The notes under the pieces: model-generated
Database searches by the model: none
Told to the model about the DNA's origin: nothing
The model's input: only the letters and a program-made list of their open reading frames with translations
From: CAADGU01 sp964581605
Lineage (GTDB): Bacteria > Chloroflexota > Anaerolineae > Promineifilales > Promineifilaceae
Length of the DNA: 37,391 nucleotides
Direction of reading: 5' to 3'
Assembly: GCA_964581605.1 (NCBI GenBank)
Contig: CAZOPF010000053.1
Coordinates: 1 to 37,391 of the forward strand
Position numbers and translations under genes: made by a program
In this document: piece by piece, positions 16,588 to 24,415 of the stretch
Layout: every line of letters begins with the position of its first letter
Position numbering within the stretch: position 1 is the stretch's first letter

Positions 16588-16644
16588 TCGAAACTGTCTG
16601 GTAGGTGGGGCCCCCCAGGTTAATTTATCAAGCAGACAACAGTG

Positions 16645-16686
16645 GCATACGGAGCAGCGGCCGTGGGTTGGGGCACGGCCGTATGC
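16645..16686 (+). promoter_or_regulatory. Inverted repeat directly upstream of the nag promoter
   Basis: GCATACGG (16645-16652) and its exact inverse CCGTATGC (16679-16686) stand 26 bases apart and end one base before the -35 box. The right arm overlaps an ACGGCCGT octamer. It could be a regulator site or hairpin; role unknown. Confidence 0.4.
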
Positions 16687-16687
16687 G

Positions 16688-16716
16688 TTGACAGGTTGCT
16701 TTATTCTTGTTACACT
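16688..16716 (+). promoter_or_regulatory. Strong sigma-70 promoter of the amino-sugar operon
   Basis: A perfect -35 TTGACA (16688-16693), a 17-base spacer and TACACT (16711-16716). The expected start site is near 16723, inside the operator that follows. Confidence 0.8.
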
Positions 16717-16721
16717 CTCTA

Positions 16722-16740
16722 GTAAGTTTAATTAACTTAC
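16722..16740 (+). promoter_or_regulatory. Palindromic operator, probably bound by the ROK repressor
   Basis: GTAAGTTTAATTAACTTAC: 7-base arms GTAAGTT/AACTTAC around an AT core. It covers the expected transcription start and ends 17 bases before the repressor's ATG. Autorepression by the ROK protein is inferred from position. Confidence 0.6.
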
Positions 16741-16757
16741 AAAGACGGAAATCTGAT

Positions 16758-17903
16758 ATGCAAAAAGCGACTCACCAACTCACCAAACAACACAACTCTC
16801 GCCTCATTTTGAAGATGATTTATGAACAGGATGAGATCAGCCGGGCCGATATTGCCCGTGAAACGAGCCTGACACGAGCGACCGTTTCTACCATTGTGGC
16901 CGATTTGATGGATGAGGGGTTGGTGCTAGAGACAGGGCTTGGCCCATCCGTGGGCGGCAAACCACCACGCTTGCTGCAACTGGCCGGGGATGCCCGGCAA
17001 CTGCTCTGCCTGGATTTGAGTACCAGCTATTTTCGGGGGGCGCTGGTGAATTTGCGTGGGGAAATTATGCACCGGGTGGATGTGGCTGTGGATGGCCGCA
17101 CCGCTGCCGCTGCCCTGGCTCTTGTCCATGACCTTATTAACCAACTGCTGGCTCAAACCCACACCCCCATTTTAGGCATTGGCATTGGCACGCCGGGCCT
17201 TGTAGACACGACCTGTGGCATTGTCCTGGATGCAGTCAATCTGGGTTGGCACAACCTATCCCTGCGCTCATTGCTAGAAGCGCAATATGGTTTGCCGGTA
17301 CATGTGGGTAACGATAGCCACGTGGCTGCCCTGGCCTCTTACTCCTTTGACCCACATGATACGGATAATCTGGTGCTGATTAAAGCCGGGCGGGGCATTG
17401 GCGCCGGTATTGTGCTGGGTGGGCAGCTTTTTGTGGGGGATGGTTTTAGCGCGGGGGAGATTGGTCATGTGACGGTGGTGGAAAATGGGGAGCTGTGTAG
17501 CTGTGGCAATCAGGGCTGCCTGGAGACGGTTGCCAGCATTCGGGGCATTTTGCAGCAAATGGGTCCCCACAATGGAGAGCCAGCACCGACATGGGAAGAT
17601 GTGGTTACGGCCGCCCAACAAGGAGATACGGCCGTACACGCTATTTTGCAACAGGCAGGCACACACATGGGCACGGCCGTTGCCTACCTTGTTGGCATCC
17701 TGAATGTGCGCCAGATAGTTATTGCCGGGCAGATTTCCAGAGTAGGCGAACCATTTTTAGCCGGGATACGCACGGCCGTTAACCAGCGTGTTTTGCCTGC
17801 CTTGTCCGCCGATACTGACATTCGCTGCACTACATTAGGCGATGATATTGTTTTAATGGGCGCCTCGGCACTGGTGCTAAAGCAGCAACTCGGTGTCATT
17901 TAA
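16758..17903 (+). CDS. ROK-family transcriptional repressor of the amino-sugar operon (NagC-like)
   Basis: 381 residues. The N-terminal winged helix-turn-helix (about 5-75) includes ISRADIARETSLTRATVSTIVADLMDEGLV. The ROK sugar-binding domain follows, with GIGIGTPGLVD, HVGNDSHVAALA, the KAGRGIGAGIVLGG loop, and the zinc site ENGELCSCGNQGCLETVAS. This architecture is that of NagC/Mlc/XylR-type regulators, which release DNA when they bind an amino-sugar phosphate or sugar. The genes behind it (NagZ, NagA, NagB-II) make GlcNAc 6-phosphate or a close compound the likely inducer. I chose ATG 16758, which starts the conserved helix and lies behind promoter and operator. It is the first gene of the operon and is followed by nagZ after 79 bases. 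Confidence 0.9.
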   Translation: MQKATHQLTKQHNSRLILKMIYEQDEISRADIARETSLTRATVSTIVADLMDEGLVLETGLGPSVGGKPPRLLQLAGDARQLLCLDLSTSYFRGALVNLRGEIMHRVDVAVDGRTAAAALALVHDLINQLLAQTHTPILGIGIGTPGLVDTTCGIVLDAVNLGWHNLSLRSLLEAQYGLPVHVGNDSHVAALASYSFDPHDTDNLVLIKAGRGIGAGIVLGGQLFVGDGFSAGEIGHVTVVENGELCSCGNQGCLETVASIRGILQQMGPHNGEPAPTWEDVVTAAQQGDTAVHAILQQAGTHMGTAVAYLVGILNVRQIVIAGQISRVGEPFLAGIRTAVNQRVLPALSADTDIRCTTLGDDIVLMGASALVLKQQLGVI

Positions 17904-17982
17904 CGCCTGAGTATCTGGTTTGGATTGCAGTTTGCAATGATGGATGTAAGGTGGGAAATAGTGTTCATTTGCAAGGGGGCTG

Positions 17983-19668
17983 GTGGAAGATATGATAGGC
18001 ATTTATCCAAAGAAATTGGCAAGGGATGAATTAGTGGAGAAGAGACCACCAATAGAAACCGCTGAATATCAGATGAAGACATTGCAAGCCACTCATGGGG
18101 CGGTTTCGGTTGGATACCAACTATTGCTAGGCTTTGTAGGTGCAGAACCACCACCCCATATTCTGCATTGGCTGGCTTCCCGACCTGTTGGTGGGTTTAC
18201 CCTCTTCCGTTACCGCAATGTGGAAAATCCTTACCAGACACGCCGGCTCACGGCCGCGTTACAACAAGCAGCAAAATCCGCCGGGCAGCCCCCGCTGCTT
18301 ATCTGCGCTGACCAGGAAGGCGGGCAGCTAAATGCCCTGGGGCCGGCCATGACCCCGTTCCCCGGTAACATGGCGTTAGGCGCAGTGGGCGACCCAGACC
18401 TGGCTTTCCGCGTGGGGCTGGCTATCGGGCGCGAATGTGCGGCAGTGGGCGTAAATGTGAATTATGCTCCTAGCTGCGACGTGAACAGTAACCCCCAAAA
18501 CCCGGTCATTGGTGTGCGTTCCTTTGGTGAAGACCCGCAGTTGGTGGGCAAATTGGCAGCGGCGATGGCGCAAGGCATTCAGGCCGCGGGCGTTATCAGC
18601 GCGGTCAAACATTTTCCGGGGCACGGGGACACGGTGAGTGATTCACATCATGGCATCCCGGTGGTGGCCCATGATGAACAGCGGTTGTGGGAGGTGGAGC
18701 TACGGCCGTTCCGTGCGGCCATTGAAGCGGGCGCCAAAATTGTGATGACTTCTCATGTGGGGCTGCCGCTGCTGCATGACAGCCGTGTCGTCCCCGCCAC
18801 CCTTTCCCCAACCATCATTCAGGGGTTGCTCCGCCAAAAATTAGGGTTCCAGGGTGTGGTTCTCAGCGATGCGATGGATATGGCCGCCATCACCCAAGGA
18901 GCGGGGCTGGCCGATGATGTGCTGCGGGCGGCCCAGGCCGGTGTGGATATGCTGCTGATGACTGACGATGTGGCTGCCCAGGAAACAGCTTACACCGCTT
19001 TGCACAACGGGCTGGAAACGGGCGCGTTTAGCACCACCGCACAGAGCCAGTCGTTAGCGCGTATTTTGGCTGTAAAACAATGGCTGGCTGGGCAAACTCA
19101 ACCGGAATTTAATGTCATTGGCTGTGCGGAACATCGCTTACTGGCGCAAGAAGTCGCCAATCAGGCGGTAACGTTGGTGCGGGACGAGGCGGGATTGCTA
19201 CCGCTGCGTGTGCCTGCCGACGGCCGTATCGCCGTCATCTTGCCCACCTTCCAAAACCTCACCCCGGCCGACACCTCTGCCTCCGAAAAGATGACGTTAG
19301 GGATGGCGCTGCGCCATTACCACCCCGGCGTGGATGAATATGTGATCCCCCAGCAACTGGATGAATCGTGTATCAGCACCTTCCGCGAACGGGTCACGCA
19401 CTATGATCTGGTCATTGTGTGTACGATTGAAGCGACACGGCAACCAGGACAGGCCGCACTGGTTCATGCGTTGGTGGACACGGCCGTACCGCTCATCACC
19501 GTCGCGCTGCGTACCCCTTACGATCTGGCCGCCTACCCCCGCGCCCGCACCCACATTTGCACCTACAGCATCCAACAACCGGCCATGCGTGCCCTGGCCG
19601 CCGCTTTGTGGGGCGAAATTCCGTTTCAGGGTAAACTGCCGGTGCGGATTCCAGAAGTAATTGAGTAA
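17983..19668 (+). CDS. nagZ: GH3 beta-N-acetylhexosaminidase (NagZ-like)
   Basis: Removes beta-linked N-acetylglucosamine, probably from muropeptides or chito-oligosaccharides in the cytoplasm (no signal peptide). The GH3 barrel includes ADQEGGQLNALGPAMT. The NagZ signature KHFPGHGDTVSDSH (209-222) supplies the His-Asp acid/base loop, and LSDAMDMAAI holds the nucleophile Asp296. A C-terminal alpha/beta domain (about 400-561) resembles two-domain NagZ proteins such as that of Bacillus; single-domain enzymes have about 340 residues. The start is uncertain: GTG 17983 is close behind AAGGGGG, ATG 17992 is in the same frame, and the conserved fold starts only at ATG 18073. The stop TAA is inside a GTAATTGG octamer array that forms a hairpin before nagA. 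Confidence 0.9.
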   Translation: MEDMIGIYPKKLARDELVEKRPPIETAEYQMKTLQATHGAVSVGYQLLLGFVGAEPPPHILHWLASRPVGGFTLFRYRNVENPYQTRRLTAALQQAAKSAGQPPLLICADQEGGQLNALGPAMTPFPGNMALGAVGDPDLAFRVGLAIGRECAAVGVNVNYAPSCDVNSNPQNPVIGVRSFGEDPQLVGKLAAAMAQGIQAAGVISAVKHFPGHGDTVSDSHHGIPVVAHDEQRLWEVELRPFRAAIEAGAKIVMTSHVGLPLLHDSRVVPATLSPTIIQGLLRQKLGFQGVVLSDAMDMAAITQGAGLADDVLRAAQAGVDMLLMTDDVAAQETAYTALHNGLETGAFSTTAQSQSLARILAVKQWLAGQTQPEFNVIGCAEHRLLAQEVANQAVTLVRDEAGLLPLRVPADGRIAVILPTFQNLTPADTSASEKMTLGMALRHYHPGVDEYVIPQQLDESCISTFRERVTHYDLVIVCTIEATRQPGQAALVHALVDTAVPLITVALRTPYDLAAYPRARTHICTYSIQQPAMRALAAALWGEIPFQGKLPVRIPEVIE

Positions 19669-19709
19669 TTGGGTAATTGGGTAATTGAGCGCCAATTACC
19701 CAGTTACCC
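19663..19709 (+). repeat. GTAATTGG array and long hairpin between nagZ and nagA
   Basis: The array (GAGTAATT, GGGTAATT, GGGTAATT) starts in the nagZ stop codon. It continues as a 17-bp hairpin: left arm 19671-19687, loop AGCGC, right arm 19693-19709, with one G-T pair. There is no T run, so it should act on mRNA stability or coupling and not as a terminator. Confidence 0.85.
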
Positions 19710-19725
19710 CATTACATTCCCCAAA

Positions 19726-20853
19726 ATGTTAACGATTCAGGCCAATATCCTGACCCCCCACGGGGTGATTGAAAATGGCGTGGTGGTGGCCGATGGCCGT
19801 ATCACGGCCGTATCCTCCTCCTCATTCAGTCCGGCGACCATCCATGCGCCAGACCATTTTCTTGTGCCCGGCTTTATAGATTTGCAGTTGAACGGCGCGT
19901 TTGGGCTGGATTTTACGCAGCAGCCAGAGACGATTTGGGAAGTGGCGGCCCGGCTGCCGCAATATGGCATTACCGGTTTTTTGCCGACGGTGATTACCTC
20001 GCCGCTGGTCACGGTGCAAAGAGCGCAAGAGGTTTTGGGGCAACGGCCGTTCGCCTTTTCTGGCGCGGAACCTTGGGGGCTGCACCTGGAAGGGCCGTTC
20101 CTGAACCCGCAGAAAAAGGGCGCGCACAATCCCGACCACATGCAACGGCCCACCTTAAAAGCCATCGCCGATTGGTTGCCGGAAACGCATGTGCGGTTGG
20201 TGACGCTGGCCCCGGAACTGCCCGGCGCGCTGCCCGTCATCACGGCGTTGGCCGAACGAGGCATTATCGTCAGCGCCGGCCACAGCATGGCCTCGTTTGC
20301 CGAGGCCAAAGCGGGTTTTGCCGCCGGGGTGCGTTATGGCACACACCTGTTTAATGCCATGCCCGGCCTGCACCACCGCGAACCAGGGTTGATTGGCGCT
20401 CTGCTGGCTGATGAGCGGGTGACGCTGGGCATTATCCCTGACGGTATCCATGTACACCCGGCGTTGCTGAAACTGGCCTGGCAGGCAGCCGGCCCGCGCC
20501 TGAATGTGGTCACGGATGCGATGGCCGCGTTGGGAATGCCGCCAGGCAAGTACGATCTGGGTGATTTCCAGGTGACGGTGGATGAGGCGACCTGCCGTTT
20601 GCCGGATGGCACATTGGCGGGCAGCATATTGGGCATGGACACGGCCGTGCGTAATCTCATCTCCTACACCGGTTGCACCCTGGCCGAAGCGATAACCACC
20701 GTGACCACCATTCCCGCCGACCTGCTGGGCCTGGGCCAACAAAAAGGGCGCATCGCCCCCGGCTATGACGCCGACCTGGTTTTATTGACACCCGATTTAC
20801 AGGTTGCCATGACTTTTGTTCATGGTGACGTTATCTATAAACGTGATGCGTGA
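19726..20853 (+). CDS. nagA: N-acetylglucosamine-6-phosphate deacetylase
   Basis: Converts GlcNAc 6-phosphate to glucosamine 6-phosphate and acetate in the cytoplasm. Diagnostic motifs are PGFIDLQLNGAFGLDF, LHLEGPFLNPQKKGAH with the metal Glu (about 122), SAGHSMAS, GTHLFNAMPGLHHREPG, DGIHVHP and the catalytic Asp in VVTDAMAALG. The 375-residue length is normal. The start ATG at 19726 opens the conserved strand MLTIQANILT. The open frame extends to 19669, but that part is the hairpin. No Shine-Dalgarno is visible, so the hairpin or coupling with nagZ may matter for translation. The stop TGA is in a GTGATGC unit. Confidence 0.95.
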   Translation: MLTIQANILTPHGVIENGVVVADGRITAVSSSSFSPATIHAPDHFLVPGFIDLQLNGAFGLDFTQQPETIWEVAARLPQYGITGFLPTVITSPLVTVQRAQEVLGQRPFAFSGAEPWGLHLEGPFLNPQKKGAHNPDHMQRPTLKAIADWLPETHVRLVTLAPELPGALPVITALAERGIIVSAGHSMASFAEAKAGFAAGVRYGTHLFNAMPGLHHREPGLIGALLADERVTLGIIPDGIHVHPALLKLAWQAAGPRLNVVTDAMAALGMPPGKYDLGDFQVTVDEATCRLPDGTLAGSILGMDTAVRNLISYTGCTLAEAITTVTTIPADLLGLGQQKGRIAPGYDADLVLLTPDLQVAMTFVHGDVIYKRDA

Positions 20854-20873
20854 TTGGTTGATCACGAGTCACG
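20842..20873 (+). repeat. GTGATGC array and small hairpin between nagA and nagB-II
   Basis: CGTGATGCGTGAT supplies the last nagA codons and the stop. CGTGAT (20849-20854) pairs with ATCACG (20861-20866), and the outer CGTGA pairs with TCACG (20869-20873). It is a second intercistronic hairpin in this operon built from repeat units. Confidence 0.55.
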
Positions 20874-20889
20874 CAACACGAAAAACCCT

Positions 20890-21927
20890 ATGTCCCTTTA
20901 CGACGAAATCCACTCCCAACCAGAAATTTTGCAACGAAGCTATGAACGGAATCTGACGGCCGTGCGTGCCATTGCTCAGGATTTGCAGAAGCGCCAGATT
21001 CATTATGCCTTTATTGCGGCACGGGGCACCTCAGACAATGCCGCCCGCTACGCCAATTATGTATGGGGCGCATTCAACCATTTGCCAGTGGCGCTGGCTA
21101 CCCCTTCGCTTTTCAGTCTTTATAACAGCCCGCCCCGGCTGGATGGGGCGCTGGTCATTGGCGTTTCCCAGTCAGGCCAGTCGCCAGATATTGTGAATGT
21201 GGTAGCGGAGGGCAAACGGCACGGCCGTCCCACACTGGCGATCACCAATGCACCCGATTCACCGCTGGCGCAGGCGGCCGATTACGTCATTGATATTCAG
21301 GCGGGGCCAGAAAAAGCGGTGGCGGCTACCAAAACCTATACCACGCAACTGCTGGCGATGGCGATGCTCTCGGCGGCGTTGGCAAATGACGAGGAACGGC
21401 TGGCACAATTGGCGCAGTTGCCGGAATGGGTGAGCGAAGTGCTGCGCCAGGATGAACAGATTGCCCGGTTAGCGCCACGTTACCGCTATATGCAGCAATG
21501 TGTGGTCTTGGGGCGGGGGTATAACTATGCCACTGCTTTTGAATGGTCATTGAAGCTGAAGGAACTGACCTATGTGGTGGCAGAGCCGTACTCATCAGCC
21601 GATTTCCGGCATGGGCCAATTGCGGTGGTGGCCGATGGTTTTCCGGTGTTGACCGTTGCGCCCGGCGGCGCGGTTTATGCGGATATGCTGGCATTGTTGC
21701 AAAAACTGGCGCAGGAACGGCGGGCGGAACTGCTGGTCATCTCTGATCAGCCGGAAGCGTTGGCACTGGCAACCAGCCCGATCCCGCTGCCGGCGAACAT
21801 TCCTGAATGGCTGACGCCCCTGGTGAGTATTGTGCCGGGGCAGTTGTTCAGCTATTGGCTGACGGCCGTGAAGGGATACAACACAGAAGCGCCACGCGGG
21901 CTAAACAAAGTGACGAAGACAATATAA
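20890..21927 (+). CDS. nagB-II: SIS-domain aminosugar isomerase/deaminase (NagB-II type)
   Basis: 345 residues with two SIS domains and no glutaminase domain, like the isomerase half of GlmS. It has AARGTSDNAARYANYVWG (first sugar-phosphate site), VIGVSQSGQSPDIVN (the SxSGxSPD phosphate loop), EKAVAATKTYTTQL and EPYSSADFRHGP. The C-terminal PRGLNKVTKTI is the lid motif carrying the catalytic Lys. With NagZ and NagA before it, the most economical role is glucosamine-6-phosphate deaminase to fructose 6-phosphate and ammonia, replacing classical NagB. A fructosamine deglycase (FrlB-like) activity is the alternative. I chose ATG 20890, where the family similarity starts; no Shine-Dalgarno is seen. 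It is the last gene of the operon. Confidence 0.85.
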   Translation: MSLYDEIHSQPEILQRSYERNLTAVRAIAQDLQKRQIHYAFIAARGTSDNAARYANYVWGAFNHLPVALATPSLFSLYNSPPRLDGALVIGVSQSGQSPDIVNVVAEGKRHGRPTLAITNAPDSPLAQAADYVIDIQAGPEKAVAATKTYTTQLLAMAMLSAALANDEERLAQLAQLPEWVSEVLRQDEQIARLAPRYRYMQQCVVLGRGYNYATAFEWSLKLKELTYVVAEPYSSADFRHGPIAVVADGFPVLTVAPGGAVYADMLALLQKLAQERRAELLVISDQPEALALATSPIPLPANIPEWLTPLVSIVPGQLFSYWLTAVKGYNTEAPRGLNKVTKTI

Positions 21928-21961
21928 CAAAAAAAGAGCGGGCGGCTTGCCGCCCGCTCTT
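21928..21961 (-). terminator. Rho-independent terminator of the peptide-transporter operon
   Basis: A 12-bp perfect stem AGAGCGGGCGGC / GCCGCCCGCTCT (21935-21960) with a TT loop. The A run at 21929-21935 is the U tract on the minus strand, so it mainly ends the minus-strand dpp operon; the plus strand has the stem but no U tract. Confidence 0.88.
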
Positions 21962-21989
21962 CGCTGTTTACGGATAACTGTTTAGGGAA

Positions 21990-23048
21990 TCAGCCCGTTT
22001 TCCCGCGCAATTTCGGGTCCAAAATATCCCGCATAGCATCACCTAACAGATTCCAACCCAGGCCATAAAACAACAAGGCTAACGCCGGGAAGAGAATGAC
22101 ATACCAGTAGGTGTCCAATGAAACAATATAGTCGCGGGCAAAACTCACAATTTGCCCCCAGTCCGCATACCCAGGTTCCACCCCAACACCCAAGAAACTA
22201 AGCGCGGCAAAACTGAGAACAATAGAGCCCATGTCCAGAGACAAAAGAACCAGCGTGGGGAAAATGGCATTAGGGAGCACATGCTTCATAATGATATGCG
22301 TATCTTTTGCGCCGCTGGCTCGAGCGGCCATCACATAATCACGCTGCTTGTTCGACAAAATATCGCCACGCAATAGACGGGCATAACTCATCCAGCCAAA
22401 CACAATCAGAGCGATCATGGCTGGCAACAGACTACGGCCGAAGATGGGGATTAAAATGGATGACAATACCAATACAGCGACGAGACCGGGAAAAACCACA
22501 AAAATCTCCAGAATACGCATCAACACTTCGTCCAACAACCCACCAAAATACCCGGCGGCCGAGCCAATCAAAATGCCAATGACGGCCGAAATAGCAACAA
22601 CGGCCGTGCCCGCTATTAACGCCGTGCGTGTGCCCCATACCAGGGCATACCAGATGTCATATTGCCCGCCGGTCGTGCCCAATAAATGCACCCACTCCTC
22701 ATTCCCGGTCAATTTGTACCAACCGGGGATGTAATAAGGCGCATTTTTTTTCCATTCCGTGCCAGGGGGCTGTGGTTCATTCCTGAATCCATCGCGTGGA
22801 ATATCATAAGGGTCCCACCCTTCTTTGGGTGGGGGCGCCAGCACCGGCGCCAACAGGGCCGTACCAATAAAACCGGCCACAATAATCAACCCAAGCACAG
22901 AAAGAGGATTTGTCAACAACCCCTTGAGCAGGCGTGCCCATTCCGGGCCAAGCAGTTTTTCCAGACGTGTGGGGGGGCGCAACGCACCATCGGGAACAGG
23001 AATGCTGGTGGGCGTGCCCGGTGTTACTAATACATCACTGGTTTTCAT
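21990..23048 (-). CDS. dppC: Peptide ABC transporter permease, DppC/OppC type
   Basis: One of two membrane subunits of a dipeptide/oligopeptide importer. 352 residues: a cytoplasmic N-terminus, a first helix at about 48-70, a long outside loop (about 71-125) rich in Pro/Trp/Tyr, then five more helices. The EAA loop that docks on the ATPase is YVMAARASGAKDTHIIMKHVLPN. The DppC-specific FLGVGVEPGYADWG motif follows. The loop is longer than in E. coli DppC, with a YDIPRDG...GTEW segment. Start ATG 23048 follows GAGG. It is the last gene of the minus-strand operon, 17 bases after dppB. Confidence 0.93.
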   Translation of the reverse strand: MKTSDVLVTPGTPTSIPVPDGALRPPTRLEKLLGPEWARLLKGLLTNPLSVLGLIIVAGFIGTALLAPVLAPPPKEGWDPYDIPRDGFRNEPQPPGTEWKKNAPYYIPGWYKLTGNEEWVHLLGTTGGQYDIWYALVWGTRTALIAGTAVVAISAVIGILIGSAAGYFGGLLDEVLMRILEIFVVFPGLVAVLVLSSILIPIFGRSLLPAMIALIVFGWMSYARLLRGDILSNKQRDYVMAARASGAKDTHIIMKHVLPNAIFPTLVLLSLDMGSIVLSFAALSFLGVGVEPGYADWGQIVSFARDYIVSLDTYWYVILFPALALLFYGLGWNLLGDAMRDILDPKLRGKTG

Positions 23049-23065
23049 CTGATGCCTCTTTCCCT

Positions 23066-24130
23066 TTAAGACAAGCGTATACGGGGGTCAATGACCACGT
23101 AAAGTATGTCTACAATCAAATACATGGCAATAAATATAACGCCGGTAAACAGGGCAAAACCAAGCATAGTCAGCACATCTAAAGATACGGCCGCAGACGC
23201 TGCCATCTCACCCAAACCGGGATAATTAAAGATAGTCTCTGTCACCACCGCACCATTCATCAAACCAGCTAAAGTCGCTCCAGCAATCGTCACCACCGGG
23301 ATCAGGGCATTCCGGCGAATATGACGGTTCACAACAGTGCGTTCTTGTAGACCTTTAGAGCGTGCCGTACGCACATAATCCTGGCGCATCTCTTCCAGCA
23401 TAGAGGAGCGGGTCACCCGCAGTAGCAACGCCCATTGAATAACAGCCAGAGTTATCACGGGCATGACCAAATGTTTCAAAGCATCCCAGAAAATATCAAG
23501 ACGTAAATTCAATAAGGCATCCACCGTCATCATGTGGGTATATTGCGTAAAGCCAGGGCGAGAAACTTCCAGCGCAAATTGGGTAGACAAACGGCCGGGC
23601 TGCAACCAGTCCAGCCGGGCATAAAAGATAAGCAGTAACAGGAGGGCTAACACAAAGGTAGGTATAGACCATCCCAAAGTGGCAAAAACACGAGAGGCCT
23701 GGTCAATGGGCTTATTATGATTCAAAGCAGCCTTAATACCCATCCAGATGCCTCCACCTACGATGGGGATCATCGCCCACAAAGCCAGCTCTAGTGTGGC
23801 CGGAAAACGCCGTTGCAACATATCGGTTACTGGCTCACGGCCGGTACGCGAAAAGCCCAAATCGCCACGTAGAATACCACCAATCGTTTCACCTGTTTCT
23901 GGATCTATGCGGCCAACCATCCAATACCAATATTGCAAATAAACCGGGTCGTCCAAACCGTACCGCTCGATAATTGCATTGATCTGGTTTTCAGTTTTGG
24001 GCACGTCACGTACATACAACGCAGAACGTTCTACGGGCCCTAAAATTTGCAACATGGCAAAAATAAGAAAAGTGACACCCAATAAGGTAATGGGCATTAT
24101 GAGCAAGCGGCGAATAATGTAGGTGGTCAT
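23066..24130 (-). CDS. dppB: Peptide ABC transporter permease, DppB/OppB type
   Basis: Second membrane subunit, 354 residues. The N-terminal MTTYIIRRLLIMPITLLGVTFLIF is the usual DppB signal-anchor, followed by an outside domain (GPVERSALYVRD..., ...GDLGFSRTGREPV) and five further helices. The EAA loop is YVRTARSKGLQERTVVNRHIRRN. I chose ATG 24130 because GAGGAGACAGAG precedes it; the frame is open to 24151. It lies 285 bases behind the binding-protein gene, with a partial terminator between them, so permease expression is probably lower than that of the binding protein. ACGGCCGT octamers are absent here. Confidence 0.94.
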   Translation of the reverse strand: MTTYIIRRLLIMPITLLGVTFLIFAMLQILGPVERSALYVRDVPKTENQINAIIERYGLDDPVYLQYWYWMVGRIDPETGETIGGILRGDLGFSRTGREPVTDMLQRRFPATLELALWAMIPIVGGGIWMGIKAALNHNKPIDQASRVFATLGWSIPTFVLALLLLLIFYARLDWLQPGRLSTQFALEVSRPGFTQYTHMMTVDALLNLRLDIFWDALKHLVMPVITLAVIQWALLLRVTRSSMLEEMRQDYVRTARSKGLQERTVVNRHIRRNALIPVVTIAGATLAGLMNGAVVTETIFNYPGLGEMAASAAVSLDVLTMLGFALFTGVIFIAMYLIVDILYVVIDPRIRLS

Positions 24131-24322
24131 CTCTGTCTCCTCGAAAGGCAATAGGTCAAAACTAAACCACGCAGCTTAATAAAGTTTTATACGCACATAT
24201 AAATCCGAATTATGAAGCAAAAGGCAAATAACTTTGTAAAATCTGGCTGGTTTACACTGCGTTTCAGGAAAATCCATCATGGACTCTGAGGGGCAACCAC
24301 AATCCACAATAGAAATGCCTGA

Positions 24323-24379
24323 GTAACAAAACAGAGAAGGTGGCGCTCTCATCATCAACACTAGAGCGCCAACCTTCTC
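24323..24379 (-). terminator. Attenuating hairpin between binding protein and permease genes
   Basis: On the minus strand GAGAAGGTTGGCGCTCT pairs with AGAGCGCCACCTTCTC (24379-24334) with one bulged base, followed by TGTTTTGTTAC. Such partial terminators after binding-protein genes lower downstream permease levels. The rest of the 24131-24415 spacer is AT-rich and holds no gene that I can support. Confidence 0.7.
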
Positions 24380-24415
24380 AGATATTAGCTCACATCAGCC
24401 GTGTTGAACACAGGC

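Noticed and set aside
16599..16618. GGGGCCCC palindrome behind the LysM gene as a terminator
   Set aside because: The stem is interrupted by an unpaired TAGGT on one side and no T run follows.
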